Notes: generated by a model from the sequence alone, not told the origin. Counted from the first letter of the stretch, positions 27,220 through 36,593 are shown. The stretch is DNA of 64,000 bases from Pseudomonas sp. Q1-7 (GCF_028010285.1 NZ_CP116304.1:5472501-5536500); one strand, 5' to 3'. Translations and numbers: made by a program.

Positions 27220-28230
27220 ATGGCTTTCAACATGCACAACCGTAACCTGCTCAGCCTGATGCACCACAGCACCCGCGAGCTGCGTTACCTGCTGGATCTC
27301 TCCCGCGACCTGAAGCGCGCCAAGTACACCGGTACCGAGCAGCAGCACCTGAAAGGCAACAACATCGCGCTGATCTTCGAAAAAACCTCCACCCGCACCC
27401 GCTGCGCCTTCGAAGTCGCCGCCTATGACCAGGGCGCCAACGTCACCTACATCGATCCGGGCTCCTCGCAGATCGGCCACAAGGAGAGCATGAAGGACAC
27501 CGCCCGCGTGCTCGGCCGCATGTACGACGCCATCGAATACCGTGGCTTCAAGCAGGAGATCGTCGAAGAGCTGGCCACGTACGCCGGCGTACCGGTGTTC
27601 AACGGCCTGACCGATGAGTACCACCCGACCCAGATGCTGGCCGACGTGCTGACCATGCGCGAACACAGCGACAAGCCGCTGCACGAGATTTCCTATGCCT
27701 ACCTGGGCGACGCCCGCAACAACATGGGCAACTCGCTGCTGCTGATCGGCGCCAAGCTCGGCATGGACGTGCGCATCGCCGCGCCCAAGGCCCTCTGGCC
27801 GACCGACGAGCACGTCGCCGCCTGCAAGAAATTCGCCGAGGAAAGCGGTGCTCGCATCACCCTCACCGAAGACCCGAAAGAAGCGGTCAAGGGCGTGGAC
27901 TTCATCCACACCGACGTGTGGGTGTCCATGGGCGAGCCGGTCGAGGCCTGGGGCGAGCGCATCAAGGACCTGCTGCCCTACCAGGTCAACATGGACATGA
28001 TGAAAGCCGCCGGCAACCCGCGGGTGAAGTTCATGCACTGCCTGCCGGCGTTCCACAACAGCGAAACCAAGGTCGGCAAGCAGATCGCCGAACAGTACCC
28101 GAATCTGAAGAACGGCATCGAAGTCACCGAAGACGTCTTCGAGTCCCCGTACAACATCGCCTTCGAGCAGGCGGAAAACCGCATGCACACCATCAAGGCG
28201 ATCCTCGTTTCCACCCTCGCCGACATGTAA
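27220..28230 (+). CDS. arcB: Catabolic ornithine carbamoyltransferase
   Basis: A 336-residue enzyme that phosphorolyses citrulline to ornithine and carbamoyl phosphate. The carbamoyl-phosphate loop STRTRCAFE is near residue 56, [17 protein letters not shown] follows, and the ornithine-binding HCLPAFH is near 270. The start [17 protein letters not shown] is typical of the catabolic enzyme. AAGGAGAAAG precedes the ATG. The gap to arcA is 102 bases and to arcC 64 bases; each contains a hairpin. Confidence 0.98.
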   Translation: MAFNMHNRNLLSLMHHSTRELRYLLDLSRDLKRAKYTGTEQQHLKGNNIALIFEKTSTRTRCAFEVAAYDQGANVTYIDPGSSQIGHKESMKDTARVLGRMYDAIEYRGFKQEIVEELATYAGVPVFNGLTDEYHPTQMLADVLTMREHSDKPLHEISYAYLGDARNNMGNSLLLIGAKLGMDVRIAAPKALWPTDEHVAACKKFAEESGARITLTEDPKEAVKGVDFIHTDVWVSMGEPVEAWGERIKDLLPYQVNMDMMKAAGNPRVKFMHCLPAFHNSETKVGKQIAEQYPNLKNGIEVTEDVFESPYNIAFEQAENRMHTIKAILVSTLADM

Positions 28231-28240
28231 GTCCCGATAC

Positions 28241-28267
28241 GCCCCGGAGCGCGCGGCGGTCCGGGGC
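28241..28267 (+). other. Intra-operon hairpin between arcB and arcC
   Basis: An 8-bp stem, GCCCCGGA with TCCGGGGC, closing an 11-base GC-rich loop, with no T tract. Comparable to the hairpin after arcA and probably involved in stability or processing of the arc message. Confidence 0.55.
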
Positions 28268-28294
28268 GCATCCCACCCCCAGGAGGACATCACT

Positions 28295-29227
28295 ATGCGT
28301 ATCGTCGTCGCATTGGGCGGTAACGCCCTGCTGCGTCGTGGCGAACCCATGACGGCCGACAACCAGCGCGCCAACGTGAAGATCGCCGCCGAGCAGATCG
28401 CCAAGGTCGCACCGGGCAACGAACTGGTGATCGCCCACGGCAACGGCCCGCAGGTCGGTCTGCTGGCCCTGCAGGGCGCAGCCTATGACAAGGTCACCCC
28501 CTATCCGCTGGACGTGCTCGGCGCCGAAACCGAAGGCATGATCGGCTACATGATCGAACAGGAAATGGGCAACCTGCTGCCCTTCGAGGTGCCGTTCGCC
28601 ACCATCCTCACCCAGGTCGAAGTCGACGCGAAGGACCCGGCGTTCAAGAACCCCACCAAACCCATCGGCCCGGTCTACTCCAAGGAAGAAGCCGAAGCCC
28701 TGGCCCGGGAGAAGGGCTGGAGCATCGCCCCCGACGGCGACAAGTTCCGCCGCGTGGTGGCCAGCCCCCGCCCGAAGCGCATCTTCGAGATTCGCCCGGT
28801 CAAGTGGCTGCTGGAGAAGGGCACCATCGTCATCTGCGCCGGCGGGGGCGGCATCCCGACCATGTACGACGAATCGGGCAAGAAGCTCTCCGGTGTCGAA
28901 GCGGTGATCGACAAGGACCTCTGCTCGTCGCTGCTGGCCGAGGAGCTGGGCGCCGAACTCCTGATCATCGCCACGGACGTGGACGCGGCCTACATCGACT
29001 GGGGCAAGTCCACCCAGAAGGCCATCGCCCAGGCCCATCCGGACGAACTGGACAGCCTCGGTTTCGCCGCCGGCTCCATGGGGCCGAAGGTCCAGGCCGC
29101 CATGGAATTCGCCCGCAACACCGGCAAGGACGCGGTGATCGGCTCGCTGGAGAACATCGTGGCCATTACCGAAGGCAAGTCCGGCACCCGCGTCTCCACC
29201 CGCAAGGCCGGTATCGAGTACCGCTGA
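28295..29227 (+). CDS. arcC: Carbamate kinase
   Basis: A 310-residue kinase that makes ATP from carbamoyl phosphate and ADP, the energy-yielding last step of the pathway. The start [17 protein letters not shown] contains the conserved GGNAL loop; [18 protein letters not shown] and [12 protein letters not shown] are further amino-acid-kinase family signatures, and the end [16 protein letters not shown] is characteristic. CAGGAGGA lies shortly before the ATG. A terminator-like hairpin follows the stop by two bases. Confidence 0.97.
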   Translation: MRIVVALGGNALLRRGEPMTADNQRANVKIAAEQIAKVAPGNELVIAHGNGPQVGLLALQGAAYDKVTPYPLDVLGAETEGMIGYMIEQEMGNLLPFEVPFATILTQVEVDAKDPAFKNPTKPIGPVYSKEEAEALAREKGWSIAPDGDKFRRVVASPRPKRIFEIRPVKWLLEKGTIVICAGGGGIPTMYDESGKKLSGVEAVIDKDLCSSLLAEELGAELLIIATDVDAAYIDWGKSTQKAIAQAHPDELDSLGFAAGSMGPKVQAAMEFARNTGKDAVIGSLENIVAITEGKSGTRVSTRKAGIEYR

Positions 29228-29562
29228 GCAATCGCCCCTTCCTTGTGGGGGCGATTTCATTCGCTTTGGGCAGCGCCGCTGCCCCCGAAGACAGACCTGC
29301 GGTCTGTATAGCGATTGAAATCGCCCCCACAGGGCCATCCCCTGTCGATTCCACCCCGCTAACTCCCGCCGAATGACCAAAGGCGTGACTTGATAGTCAT
29401 GCCCCGCGTCAGGTAGACATCCCATTCATTCGAGCTGCCACCTGGCTCATGCCACTTGGCCCGTGATGCTTGACGCCGCCACTTGCCGCCCCGACCTGCG
29501 GCGCCCTGCGGCCCAGCCTCGCCCGCCGGCGTGAAACGGTCTTTTTGAGGAGTTTCCGAGAG
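29228..29562. repeat. arcC-fabY intergenic region with inverted repeat pair
   Basis: The 335 bases hold no gene. A 24-base sequence at 29241-29264 recurs in inverted orientation at 29311-29334 (one or two mismatches), with an inner hairpin ACAGACC/GGTCTGT at 29291-29307 between them. The shared core is GTGGGGGCGATTTCA. Related palindromes occur at 42843-42872 and 55781-55812. The arrangement of two inverted copies is REPIN-like. Confidence 0.65.
29230..29257 (+). terminator. Terminator-like hairpin after arcC
   Basis: A 9-bp stem, AATCGCCCC with GGGGCGATT, and a short T run, beginning two bases after the arcC stop. It is also the left arm of the inverted repeat pair, so the repeat appears to supply the operon's terminator. 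Confidence 0.6.
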
Positions 29563-31470
29563 ATGTCCCGACTTCCAGTGATTGTGGGTTTTGGCGGCTA
29601 TAACGCAGCTGGGCGAAGCTCGTTCCACCACGGCTTCCGCCGTATCGTGATCGAGACCCTGGACGCCCAGGCCCGCCAGGAAACCCTGGCCGGCCTGGCC
29701 GTGATGATGAAGCGGGTCAGCGTCGCCGACGGCCAGTACCGCGATGCCGACGGCAAAACCCTGACCCTGGCCGAGATCGAAACCCGCTACGCCGCCGAGA
29801 TCCTCGACGCCACCCTGGTGCGCCGCATCGGCAAGCAGCACCTGGACGTGGACGCCGCCCATTGGCAGAAGAACCTCACCGTCCAGCCCGGCGATGGCCA
29901 GGCCCTCAGTTTCACCACCTCGCGCAAGCAACTGCCCGAGCCGCTGCCGGCCAACTGGGAAGTGGAAACACTGGACAATGGCGACGTGCGTGTGACCCTG
30001 CGGGGCACCTGCGATTTCAAGGTGGACAGCTACCGCGCGCTGCCGGTTAAGTCCGCCGGCCAACTGCCCTCCGGCTTCGAACCGGGCGAGCTGTACAACT
30101 CCCGCTTCCATCCGCGCGGCCTGCAACTGTCCGTCGTCGCCGCCACCGACGCCATCCGCTCCATCGGCCTACCCTGGAAAGCGATCGTCGACCACGTACA
30201 GCCCGACGAAATCGCCGTGTTCTCCGGCAGCATCATGAGCCAGCTCGACGAGAACGGCTTTGGCGGCATGCTGCAGTCGCGCCTGAAGGGCGGTCGCGTG
30301 ACCGCCAAGCAGTGTCCGCTCGGCCTCAATACCATGCCGGCCGACTTCATCAACGCCTATGTGCTGGGCAGCGTCGGCACCACCGGCAGCGTGACCGGCG
30401 CCTGCGCAACCTTCCTCTACAACCTGCAGAAGGCCATCGAGCAGATTGCCAGCGGCAAGGCCCGCGTGGCCCTGGTGGGCAACGCCGAGGCGCCGATCAC
30501 CCAGGAATGCATCGACGGCTACGGCGCCATGGGCGCCCTGGCCACCGAGGACGGCCTGCGCCAGGTGGGTGGTCGCGAGGACGTGGACTTCCGCCGCGCC
30601 AGCCGCCCGTTCGGCGAGAACTGCGGCTTTACCCTGGCCGAATCCAGCCAGTACGTGGTGCTGATGGACGACGCGCTGGCCCTGGAGCTGGGCGCCGATA
30701 TCCATGGCGCGGTGACCGACGTCTTCATCAATGCCGACGGCTTCAAGAAATCCATCTCCGCACCCGGTCCGGGCAATTACCTCACCCTGGCCAAGGCCGT
30801 GGCCGCCGCCAGCCAGCTGATCGGCGCGGATGGCGTGCGCGAGCGCAGCTTCGTCCATGCCCACGGCTCCAGCACACCGGCCAACCGCGTCACCGAGTCC
30901 GAACTGCTGGACCGCGTCGCCGGTGCCTTCGGCATCGAACGCTGGCCAGTGGCCGCGGTGAAGGCCTACCTCGGCCACTCCCTGGCCACCGCCAGCGGCG
31001 ACCAGGTGATCGCCGCCCTCGGCACCTTCAAGTACGGCATCCTGCCGGGCATCAAGACCATCGACCGGGTGGCCGACGACGTGCATCGCCAGCACCTGTC
31101 CATCGAAACCCGCGACCAGGTTCTGGGCGAACGCCAGCTGGACGTCTGCTTCATCAACTCCAAGGGCTTCGGCGGCAACAACGCCACCGGCGTGATCATC
31201 TCCCCGCGCCTGGCCGAGAAAATGCTGAAGAAACGTTACGGCGAAACGGCGTTCGCCGCCTACAGCGCCAAGCGCGAGCAGACGCGCGCCAACGCCGAGG
31301 AATACGACCGCCGTGCGCGCCTGGGCGAGTTCGACATCATCTACAACTTCGGCAACGACCTGATCGACGACCAGCAGATCGAGCTGAGCCCGGAAGGCAT
31401 CCAGGTGCCCGGCTTCGCCCAACCGCTGCGCTACAAGAAGGACGAGCGCTTCGCCGACATGCTGGATTGA
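29563..31470 (+). CDS. fabY: Beta-ketoacyl-ACP synthase FabY
   Basis: The product has 635 residues, much longer than FabB/FabF, and matches PA5174, which in P. aeruginosa is FabY, the synthase that condenses acetyl-CoA with malonyl-ACP to start fatty-acid synthesis. Thiolase-fold active-site elements are visible: the nucleophile Cys in TGSVTGACATFLYN, the first His in VHAHGSSTPANR, and the second in KAYLGHSLATASGDQ, with NSKGFGGNNATG near the end. The ATG at 29563 is preceded by GAGGAG; an earlier in-frame extension lacks support. It is monocistronic and followed by a palindromic repeat. Confidence 0.92.
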   Translation: MSRLPVIVGFGGYNAAGRSSFHHGFRRIVIETLDAQARQETLAGLAVMMKRVSVADGQYRDADGKTLTLAEIETRYAAEILDATLVRRIGKQHLDVDAAHWQKNLTVQPGDGQALSFTTSRKQLPEPLPANWEVETLDNGDVRVTLRGTCDFKVDSYRALPVKSAGQLPSGFEPGELYNSRFHPRGLQLSVVAATDAIRSIGLPWKAIVDHVQPDEIAVFSGSIMSQLDENGFGGMLQSRLKGGRVTAKQCPLGLNTMPADFINAYVLGSVGTTGSVTGACATFLYNLQKAIEQIASGKARVALVGNAEAPITQECIDGYGAMGALATEDGLRQVGGREDVDFRRASRPFGENCGFTLAESSQYVVLMDDALALELGADIHGAVTDVFINADGFKKSISAPGPGNYLTLAKAVAAASQLIGADGVRERSFVHAHGSSTPANRVTESELLDRVAGAFGIERWPVAAVKAYLGHSLATASGDQVIAALGTFKYGILPGIKTIDRVADDVHRQHLSIETRDQVLGERQLDVCFINSKGFGGNNATGVIISPRLAEKMLKKRYGETAFAAYSAKREQTRANAEEYDRRARLGEFDIIYNFGNDLIDDQQIELSPEGIQVPGFAQPLRYKKDERFADMLD

Positions 31471-31478
31471 ATCAACGC

Positions 31479-31562
31479 CGTAGGATGGTGCGGGCGGCGT
31501 TCCGCTAGAGCGAAGCGAAACCCATCACAGCGATCGATGGGTGTCGCAGGCTCCATCCTACG
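31479..31562. repeat. Long palindromic repeat, CGTAGGATGG family
   Basis: The ends CGTAGGATGG and CCATCCTACG are perfectly complementary, and the interior has ACCCATC/GATGGGT. A closely related copy is at 50846-50929, and four shorter members form the array at 47485-48073. It lies eight bases after the fabY stop and could act as its transcript end. Confidence 0.8.
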
Positions 31563-31577
31563 AATGTTGCATATCCA

Positions 31578-31585
31578 TGAAAAAG
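31578..31585. repeat. Target-site duplication, left copy
   Basis: TGAAAAAG directly flanks the left end of the IS and is identical to the octamer after the right end at 32891-32898. Eight bases is the usual duplication for the ISL3 family. Confidence 0.9.
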
Positions 31586-32890
31586 GGTTCATCGCGCTTT
31601 CCCGGGGAAGGCAGCCTTGATTTTCAGGAAGAAGTAGGCTGAGTCTCGGAAGCCATAGGCCATGCGCTTGATCACCTTGATACGGTTATTCACGCCCTCC
31701 AGCAGGCTGGTATGTAGGTGGAAACGTGCACTGGCGAGGATGCCCCGGGCGTATTTGCGCAGGTTGCGGGCAAAGCGTTGCAGTGGCGCCAGACCGCTGT
31801 CCCGGGCATGCCGTAGCCAACTTCGCCAGCGCCGCCAGCCCTCCTGCACACTGGGGGCGTACCAGATTGCCTTTAACGCATCCTTGAGCACATAGACCGT
31901 GGCCAGTGGTTGGTTGGCCGCGAGCAGCTCTTGCAACTGCACGGCCTGCCCGTCCTTGAGGTTGTCGTGATTGCGCAGTAGCAGCCAGCGACTCTGCTTG
32001 ACCACCTTGCGCGCCGTTTTGTCTTCGCGCAGGAGGTTGGCCTGGTCGACGCGGATACGGTCGATCACCTCACGGCCGTAGCGCGCCACCACGTGGAACA
32101 GGTCATACACCACTTCGGCCTGCGGGCAGTGCCGCTTCACCTCCAGGTCGAAAGCCGTGTTCATGTCCATCGCCACCGCCTCGATCTGCTGGCAGCGCTC
32201 GCCCAGCAATTCGAAGAACGGGCGAATCGCCTCGCGGCTGTTGCCATGCCCGACCCACAGCACCCGCGTCCGCTCGGCATCCATGATCACCGTGGCATAA
32301 CGATGCCCCTTGTGCAGGGCGAACTCGTCCATCACCAGACGGCGAACATCGCCCGGCTTGAAAGCGCCAACGGCGGCCTCCAGGCGGCGCTTATCGAGCG
32401 TCTTGAGCGTGTGCCAGTGCAGGCCGGTGAGGCGGCTGACATGACTGATGGGCAGCAATTGCAGCAAGCCTTCGAGCCAGACGCGCAAGCGTTGGGTCAA
32501 ACGCGACACCGGTTCCAACCAGCTGATCCGCTCGGTTACCCGCCCACAACTCAGGCAATCGACGCGGCGCACCGGTAGCTGGAGCAAGACGCGCTGGTCG
32601 AACAGATCGCGATCGCGCACCTGACGAGTCCGCCGCTCATGGATCAATGGACAGGCTTCACCACAGCGTCCGCATTCGGGGACGGAGCCGACTTGAGGCT
32701 CGAGCTCGATTAGCAGGGTGTCGTGGGTTGATTGGCGACAGGAGACGACTGCGTAGCCTGGCCAGAAAGCAGCAAGATCAATAGGATGCACGGCGGCAGC
32801 AGGGGGTGGTGGTTGGTTCGTTTGGCGACTGCCAATCTAACCACTTCCCTGACTGTCAACTCGCTCTTCCCCCTGATCCCGCGAAGAACC
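31586..32890 (-). mobile_element. ISL3-family insertion sequence (complete)
   Basis: The element is 1305 bases long. Its ends are imperfect inverted repeats: GGTTCATCGCG at the left and, read inward from the right, GGTTCTTCGCG. It contains one intact transposase gene and is bordered by the 8-bp duplication TGAAAAAG. The intact duplication and open frame suggest a recent insertion. The target was the left shoulder of the cysQ terminator, which the duplication has restored. Confidence 0.92.
31589..32791 (-). CDS. ISL3-family transposase
   Basis: A 400-residue transposase. An N-terminal zinc finger has the pattern CGRCGEAC and, later, CLSCG. A helix-turn-helix-like region lies near residues 115-140. 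The catalytic triad is visible as Asp in VMDEFALHKGHRYA, Asp in AVAMDMNTAF and Glu in LEGVNNRIK, the last within the family-typical ending GVNNRIKVIKRMAYGFRD. The gene fills nearly the whole element, its stop being three bases from the left end. No passenger gene is present. Confidence 0.95.
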   Translation of the reverse strand: MHPIDLAAFWPGYAVVSCRQSTHDTLLIELEPQVGSVPECGRCGEACPLIHERRTRQVRDRDLFDQRVLLQLPVRRVDCLSCGRVTERISWLEPVSRLTQRLRVWLEGLLQLLPISHVSRLTGLHWHTLKTLDKRRLEAAVGAFKPGDVRRLVMDEFALHKGHRYATVIMDAERTRVLWVGHGNSREAIRPFFELLGERCQQIEAVAMDMNTAFDLEVKRHCPQAEVVYDLFHVVARYGREVIDRIRVDQANLLREDKTARKVVKQSRWLLLRNHDNLKDGQAVQLQELLAANQPLATVYVLKDALKAIWYAPSVQEGWRRWRSWLRHARDSGLAPLQRFARNLRKYARGILASARFHLHTSLLEGVNNRIKVIKRMAYGFRDSAYFFLKIKAAFPGKAR

Positions 32891-32898
32891 TGAAAAAG
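32891..32898. repeat. Target-site duplication, right copy
   Basis: TGAAAAAG immediately right of the IS, identical to 31578-31585. It overlaps the ascending side of the cysQ terminator stem. Confidence 0.9.
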
Positions 32899-32918
32899 GG
32901 CCCCTCGGGGCCCTTTTT
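32893..32918 (-). terminator. cysQ terminator (bidirectional)
   Basis: A 12-bp perfect stem, AAAAAGGGCCCC with GGGGCCCTTTTT, and a 2-base loop; the A/T ends give a T run in both directions. It stands 15 bases after the cysQ stop. Confidence 0.9.
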
Positions 32919-32933
32919 CATTTGGCGTGTTGC

Positions 32934-33755
32934 TCAGTCCAGCGCCCGCGCCAGCTGGATCAGCTCCGCCCGCCATTCGGCGGCCACCGGCAGGGCCAGG
33001 AAGGAGGGATTGAGGAACGTCTCGCGCGCCTCGTAGGTCAGCGCTTCGCCGGCCAGGTTCAACACTTCGCCACCGGCGCCTTCCAGCACGCCTTGCGCAG
33101 CAGCCGTGTCCCACTGGGAGGTAGGCGCCAGGCGCGGGTAGCAATCCGCCGCCCCTTCGGCCAACAGGCAGAACTTCAGCGAGCTACCGATATTGGCCAG
33201 GGCCAGGTCGCCGAAGCGCTCGCCCAGCCAGGCGAGCAGGCGCTCCTGGGCCGGGCTCGAATGGCGCTTGCTGGCGACCACGGTGAAGGCTTCGTCCGGC
33301 GCGATGCGCACGCTGATCTCCCGCGCCTGGCCATCCGCATCGGCACGCCAGGCGCCGAGGCCAGCACCGCCGTAATAGCAGCGTCCGGTCACCGGCACGC
33401 CCACCACGCCGAATACCACCCGGCCGCGTTCCACCAGCGCCACGTTGACGGTGAACTCGTCGCTGCCGGCGATGAATTCCTTGGTACCGTCCAATGGGTC
33501 CACCAGCCACCAGCGCTGCCAACCGGCGCGCTCGGCCAAGGCAATGTCGGCGGCTTCTTCGGACAGCACCGGAATCCCCGCATCCAGCGCCGCAAGGCCG
33601 GCAACGAGGACCTTGTGCGCGGCCAGGTCGGCGGCGGTGACGGGCGAAGCGTCGGCCTTCTCGGTCACCGCCAGCTCGCCGCGCCAGTGAGGCAGGATCG
33701 CCTCGCCCGCTTGCCGCACCCGTTCGATCACCGCAGGAAGCAGGGGATGGCTCAT
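32934..33755 (-). CDS. cysQ: 3'(2'),5'-bisphosphate nucleotidase
   Basis: A 273-residue member of the inositol-monophosphatase fold that removes the 3'-phosphate from PAP (and PAPS). Metal- and phosphate-binding motifs are SPVTAADLAAH, the LSEEA segment, WLVDPLDGTKEFIAG and the late TSQWDTAAAQGVLEGAGG. It forms a two-gene unit with nudE, overlapping it by four bases. PAP is the by-product of every PAPS-dependent sulfotransfer, so this backbone enzyme would be needed for the sulfotransferase at 10.7-12.9 kb; the link is functional and not positional. Confidence 0.94.
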   Translation of the reverse strand: MSHPLLPAVIERVRQAGEAILPHWRGELAVTEKADASPVTAADLAAHKVLVAGLAALDAGIPVLSEEAADIALAERAGWQRWWLVDPLDGTKEFIAGSDEFTVNVALVERGRVVFGVVGVPVTGRCYYGGAGLGAWRADADGQAREISVRIAPDEAFTVVASKRHSSPAQERLLAWLGERFGDLALANIGSSLKFCLLAEGAADCYPRLAPTSQWDTAAAQGVLEGAGGEVLNLAGEALTYEARETFLNPSFLALPVAAEWRAELIQLARALD

Positions 33756-34318
33756 GGCTGGTACTCCCCGCGCTGGGTCAGGATGTCCCGGACCAGATAG
33801 AGCGCGGCCAGGGCGCGACCTTCGCTGAACTGCTGGTGCTGGGCGAGGCTGGACAGCTCGCGCAGGCTGATGCGGTCCACCCGCAGCGGCTCCGGCTCGT
33901 CGCCCGGCAGGCTTTCTTCGAAGAGATCGTGGGCCAGCACCACCTGAATCTTCTGGCTCATGTAGCCAGGCGACAGCGACAGCTCGGTGAGGTGCTCCAG
34001 CCGGCGCGCACCGAACCCGGCTTCTTCCTTGAGCTCGCGGTTGGCGGCGGCGAGCACGTCTTCACCCGGCTCGATCAGCCCCTTGGGCAGGGACAGTTGG
34101 TAGTCGTCCGTGCCGGCGCAGTACTCCTCCACCAGCAGCACGTGCTCGGCATCGGCCATGGCCACTACCATCACCGCGCCGTAGCCGACCCCCTTGCCCA
34201 CCAGGCGTTCGTAGGTACGCTCGACGCCGTTGGCGAAGCGCAACTGCAGCTCCTCGACACGGAACAGGCGGCTGCTGGCGACGATTTCGCGAGCGAGCAC
34301 CGTGGGCTTCTGACGCAT
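33752..34318 (-). CDS. nudE: ADP-compound hydrolase, Nudix family
   Basis: The 188-residue protein fits NudE, which hydrolyses ADP-ribose, NADH and similar ADP compounds. The Nudix box runs from GLIEPGEDVLAAANRELKEE to AGFG with the G-x5-E-x7-REUxEExGU pattern intact. LLVEEYCAGTDDYQLSLPKG before it and LSLSPGYMSQKI after it are conserved in this subfamily. It is upstream of cysQ, with a 4-base overlap, and divergent from the next gene. Confidence 0.92.
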   Translation of the reverse strand: MRQKPTVLAREIVASSRLFRVEELQLRFANGVERTYERLVGKGVGYGAVMVVAMADAEHVLLVEEYCAGTDDYQLSLPKGLIEPGEDVLAAANRELKEEAGFGARRLEHLTELSLSPGYMSQKIQVVLAHDLFEESLPGDEPEPLRVDRISLRELSSLAQHQQFSEGRALAALYLVRDILTQRGEYQP

Positions 34319-34435
34319 AACGGACTCCTTGGCATGACCGGCGGGTTATCATACCCCGCCTTCGTCCATTGTCCCCGCTGGAGTTTGCACGCTGGCGACG
34401 ACCAGCGACGCAAGGACGACAACCTACCTCAATCA

Positions 34436-35110
34436 ATGACGCCGCCCATGCCGCATTTGCCCTGGAATGAGATCGACACCGTGCTGCTCGACATGGACGG
34501 CACCCTGCTCGACCTGCACTTCGACAATCACTTCTGGATGGAACACCTGCCGCAGCGCTACGCCGAACACCACGGCATCAGCCGCGCGCTGGCCGACGCC
34601 GAGCTGCTGCCGCTGTTCCGCGACAACGCCGGGCAACTGAACTGGTATTGCACCGACTTCTGGAGCCGCGAGCTGCGCCTGTCGATCCGCGACCTCAAGC
34701 GCGAGGTGGCGCACCTGATCGCCCTACGCCCGGACGCCGACCTGTTCCTCGCCGCCTTGCGCCGCTCGGGCAAGCGCGTGGCGCTGATCACCAACGCCCA
34801 CCGCGATTCGCTGTCGCTGAAGATGGAGCGAGTCCAACTGGCGCCCTGGTTCGACCGCCTGATCAGCTCCCACGACTACGGTTTCCCCAAGGAAGACCAG
34901 CAGTTCTGGCAGGCGCTGCAGCAGGATTTCGGCTTCGAGCCGGCGCGCAGCCTGTTCATCGACGACAGCCTGCCGATCCTGCGCAGCGCGCGGCAGTACG
35001 GCGTCGCCCAACTGCTGGCGGTGAGCGAGCCGGACAGCCGCAAGGGGCCGAAGGACACCGAGGAATTCGCCGCGGTGGACAGCTACCGGAACCTCCTCGA
35101 CGGGCTCTGA
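34436..35110 (+). CDS. HAD hydrolase, GMP/IMP nucleotidase (YrfG-like)
   Basis: A 224-residue HAD phosphatase corresponding to PA5177 and E. coli YrfG (YjjG-like GMP/IMP nucleotidase). Motif I is LLDMDGTLLDLHFDNHFW, where the extended LHFDNHFW is typical of this group; motif II is ITNAHRDS; motif III is the Lys in GFPKEDQQFW; motif IV is FIDDSLPILRSA. The ATG at 34436 is used, with AAGGA well upstream; an ATG at 34448 is possible. The divergent nudE begins 117 bases away, so the promoters share this space. Confidence 0.88.
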   Translation: MTPPMPHLPWNEIDTVLLDMDGTLLDLHFDNHFWMEHLPQRYAEHHGISRALADAELLPLFRDNAGQLNWYCTDFWSRELRLSIRDLKREVAHLIALRPDADLFLAALRRSGKRVALITNAHRDSLSLKMERVQLAPWFDRLISSHDYGFPKEDQQFWQALQQDFGFEPARSLFIDDSLPILRSARQYGVAQLLAVSEPDSRKGPKDTEEFAAVDSYRNLLDGL

Positions 35111-35126
35111 GGCGAACTCGTGATCG

Positions 35127-35567
35127 TCATTCGGGAATTCGCAACACCTGGCCCGGATAGATCTTGTCCGGGTGTGAAAGCATCGGCTTGTTGGCCTCGA
35201 ATATCTTCATGTAGGCATTGGCGTTGCCATACTCGGCCTTGGCGATGGCGCTCAGGGTGTCGCCCTTCTTCACCGTGACGAAGCGGGCCGGCGCCACGGC
35301 GGGGTCGCTGACGCTGATCTGGTCCTCGACCTGGGCCACGCCCTCGACATTGCCCAGGGCCAGGAGGATCTTCTCTTTCTCCTCCTGGGTCGCCACTTCA
35401 CCACGGGCGATCACCTTGTCGCCTTCCACCGTCAGTTCGATGGCCGGGTTGCCCAGCCCCACCTTGGCCACGTGTTCCTTCAGCGTTTCGGCGGCCTGGG
35501 CCTCCTGTCCCACCAGGGTTTCCCAGAGTTTCACACCTGCTTCTTTGACAAAGTCGAAGATGCCCAT
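35127..35567 (-). CDS. BON-LysM protein (potassium-binding Kbp/YgaU type)
   Basis: A 146-residue cytosolic-looking protein without a signal peptide. Residues about 20-90 form a BON domain (VEGDKVIARGEVATQEEKEKI, GVAQVEDQISV) and residues 98-145 a LysM domain (VKKGDTLSAIAKAEYGN ... IFEANKPML ... IYPGQVLRIPE). This order and size match E. coli YgaU, shown to be the K+-binding protein Kbp, and PA5178. The ATG in MGIFDFVKEAGVKLW is the family start; a much longer open frame upstream is ignored. Divergent from the LysR gene to its right. Confidence 0.9.
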   Translation of the reverse strand: MGIFDFVKEAGVKLWETLVGQEAQAAETLKEHVAKVGLGNPAIELTVEGDKVIARGEVATQEEKEKILLALGNVEGVAQVEDQISVSDPAVAPARFVTVKKGDTLSAIAKAEYGNANAYMKIFEANKPMLSHPDKIYPGQVLRIPE

Positions 35568-35696
35568 GACAGATCCTCTCGTTCCACAGGGATGGCGCAC
35601 CCGGCGCCGGGGAGGTGCAAGTCTAGACCCGCGATCCGGCCTGGCCGTCCATGGGCGACGACAGGCTAGAATTCCCTGTCTACGCAAGGAGTCGGC

Positions 35697-36593
35697 ATGG
35701 ACATCAAACAACTGAAGTTCCTCCTCGCCCTTGAGGAGACCCGCCATTTCGGCCAGGCCGCCGCGCGCTGCCACGTCACCCAGCCGACGTTGTCCATGCG
35801 CCTGCGCAGCCTGGAGGAAGAACTGGGCCTGGAACTGGTGATCCGTGGCCAGCGCTTCGAGGGTTTCACCGATGCCGGCCTGCGCGTGCTGGCCTGGGCG
35901 CGCACCCTGCTCGCCGCCCACGACGGTCTGTACGCCGAGGCGGCCGCCTGCCGTGGCCAGCTGGTGGGCACCTTGCGCCTGGGCATGGTGCCGCTGGCGG
36001 GCTTCGACCCGATGCGCCTGGTGGAGGCCTTTTCCGGCCCGCACCCGAGCCTGCGTTTCCAGCTGTTCTCGCTGAGTTCCGAGCAGATCCTCGAAGGCCT
36101 GGCGCGCAACCAGCTGGACCTGGGCCTGTCCTACCTCGACCGCCTGGACCGCGAACATTTCGAGAGCATGGAACTGGCGCAGACCCGCATGGGCCTGCTG
36201 CACGACCGCCGCCACTTCAACTTCGACACCCCGGCGTTGTCCTGGGAGCGCCTGGTCGACCTGCCCCTGGGGCTGCTGTCGAGCGGCATGCACTTCCGCC
36301 AGTCCGTCGACCACGGCTTCCGCAGCCGTGGCCTGTCGCCGCAACCGAAGCTGGAAACCGACGCCGTGCACCAATTGCTGCAAGCCGCCAGTGCCGGGCT
36401 GTGCTGCGCCATCATGCCCCTGGACAGCGGCCTCGACGACTTCACCGAGCACCTGGCGCTGACGCCCATCGAAGGCGCCCACACCCTGGCCCCGCTGGGC
36501 CTGATCCTGCGCCGCGGCGCACCCCGCTCGGCGCTCGCGGACGCCTGCTTCTCCGAGGCGAAAGCCCTGCTGGAGCGGCTCCCGGCCAATTGA
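35697..36593 (+). CDS. LysR-family transcriptional regulator
   Basis: A 298-residue LysR regulator, equivalent by position to PA5179. The N-terminal winged helix-turn-helix reads MDIKQLKFLLALEETRHF, then AAARCHVTQPTLSMRLRSLEEELG; the rest is a periplasmic-binding-like effector domain that recalls CysB/OxyR-type folds (GTLRLGMVPLAGF near 88-100). AAGGAGTCGGC precedes the ATG. It is divergent from the Kbp-like gene and lies 95 bases before fdhD, so either could be a target. No effector can be named. Confidence 0.88.
   Translation: MDIKQLKFLLALEETRHFGQAAARCHVTQPTLSMRLRSLEEELGLELVIRGQRFEGFTDAGLRVLAWARTLLAAHDGLYAEAAACRGQLVGTLRLGMVPLAGFDPMRLVEAFSGPHPSLRFQLFSLSSEQILEGLARNQLDLGLSYLDRLDREHFESMELAQTRMGLLHDRRHFNFDTPALSWERLVDLPLGLLSSGMHFRQSVDHGFRSRGLSPQPKLETDAVHQLLQAASAGLCCAIMPLDSGLDDFTEHLALTPIEGAHTLAPLGLILRRGAPRSALADACFSEAKALLERLPAN

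Noticed and set aside
31586-32890. Transposon with cargo or genomic island boundary at the IS
   Set aside because: The element contains only the transposase, and both flanks are normal backbone genes in the order seen in P. aeruginosa.
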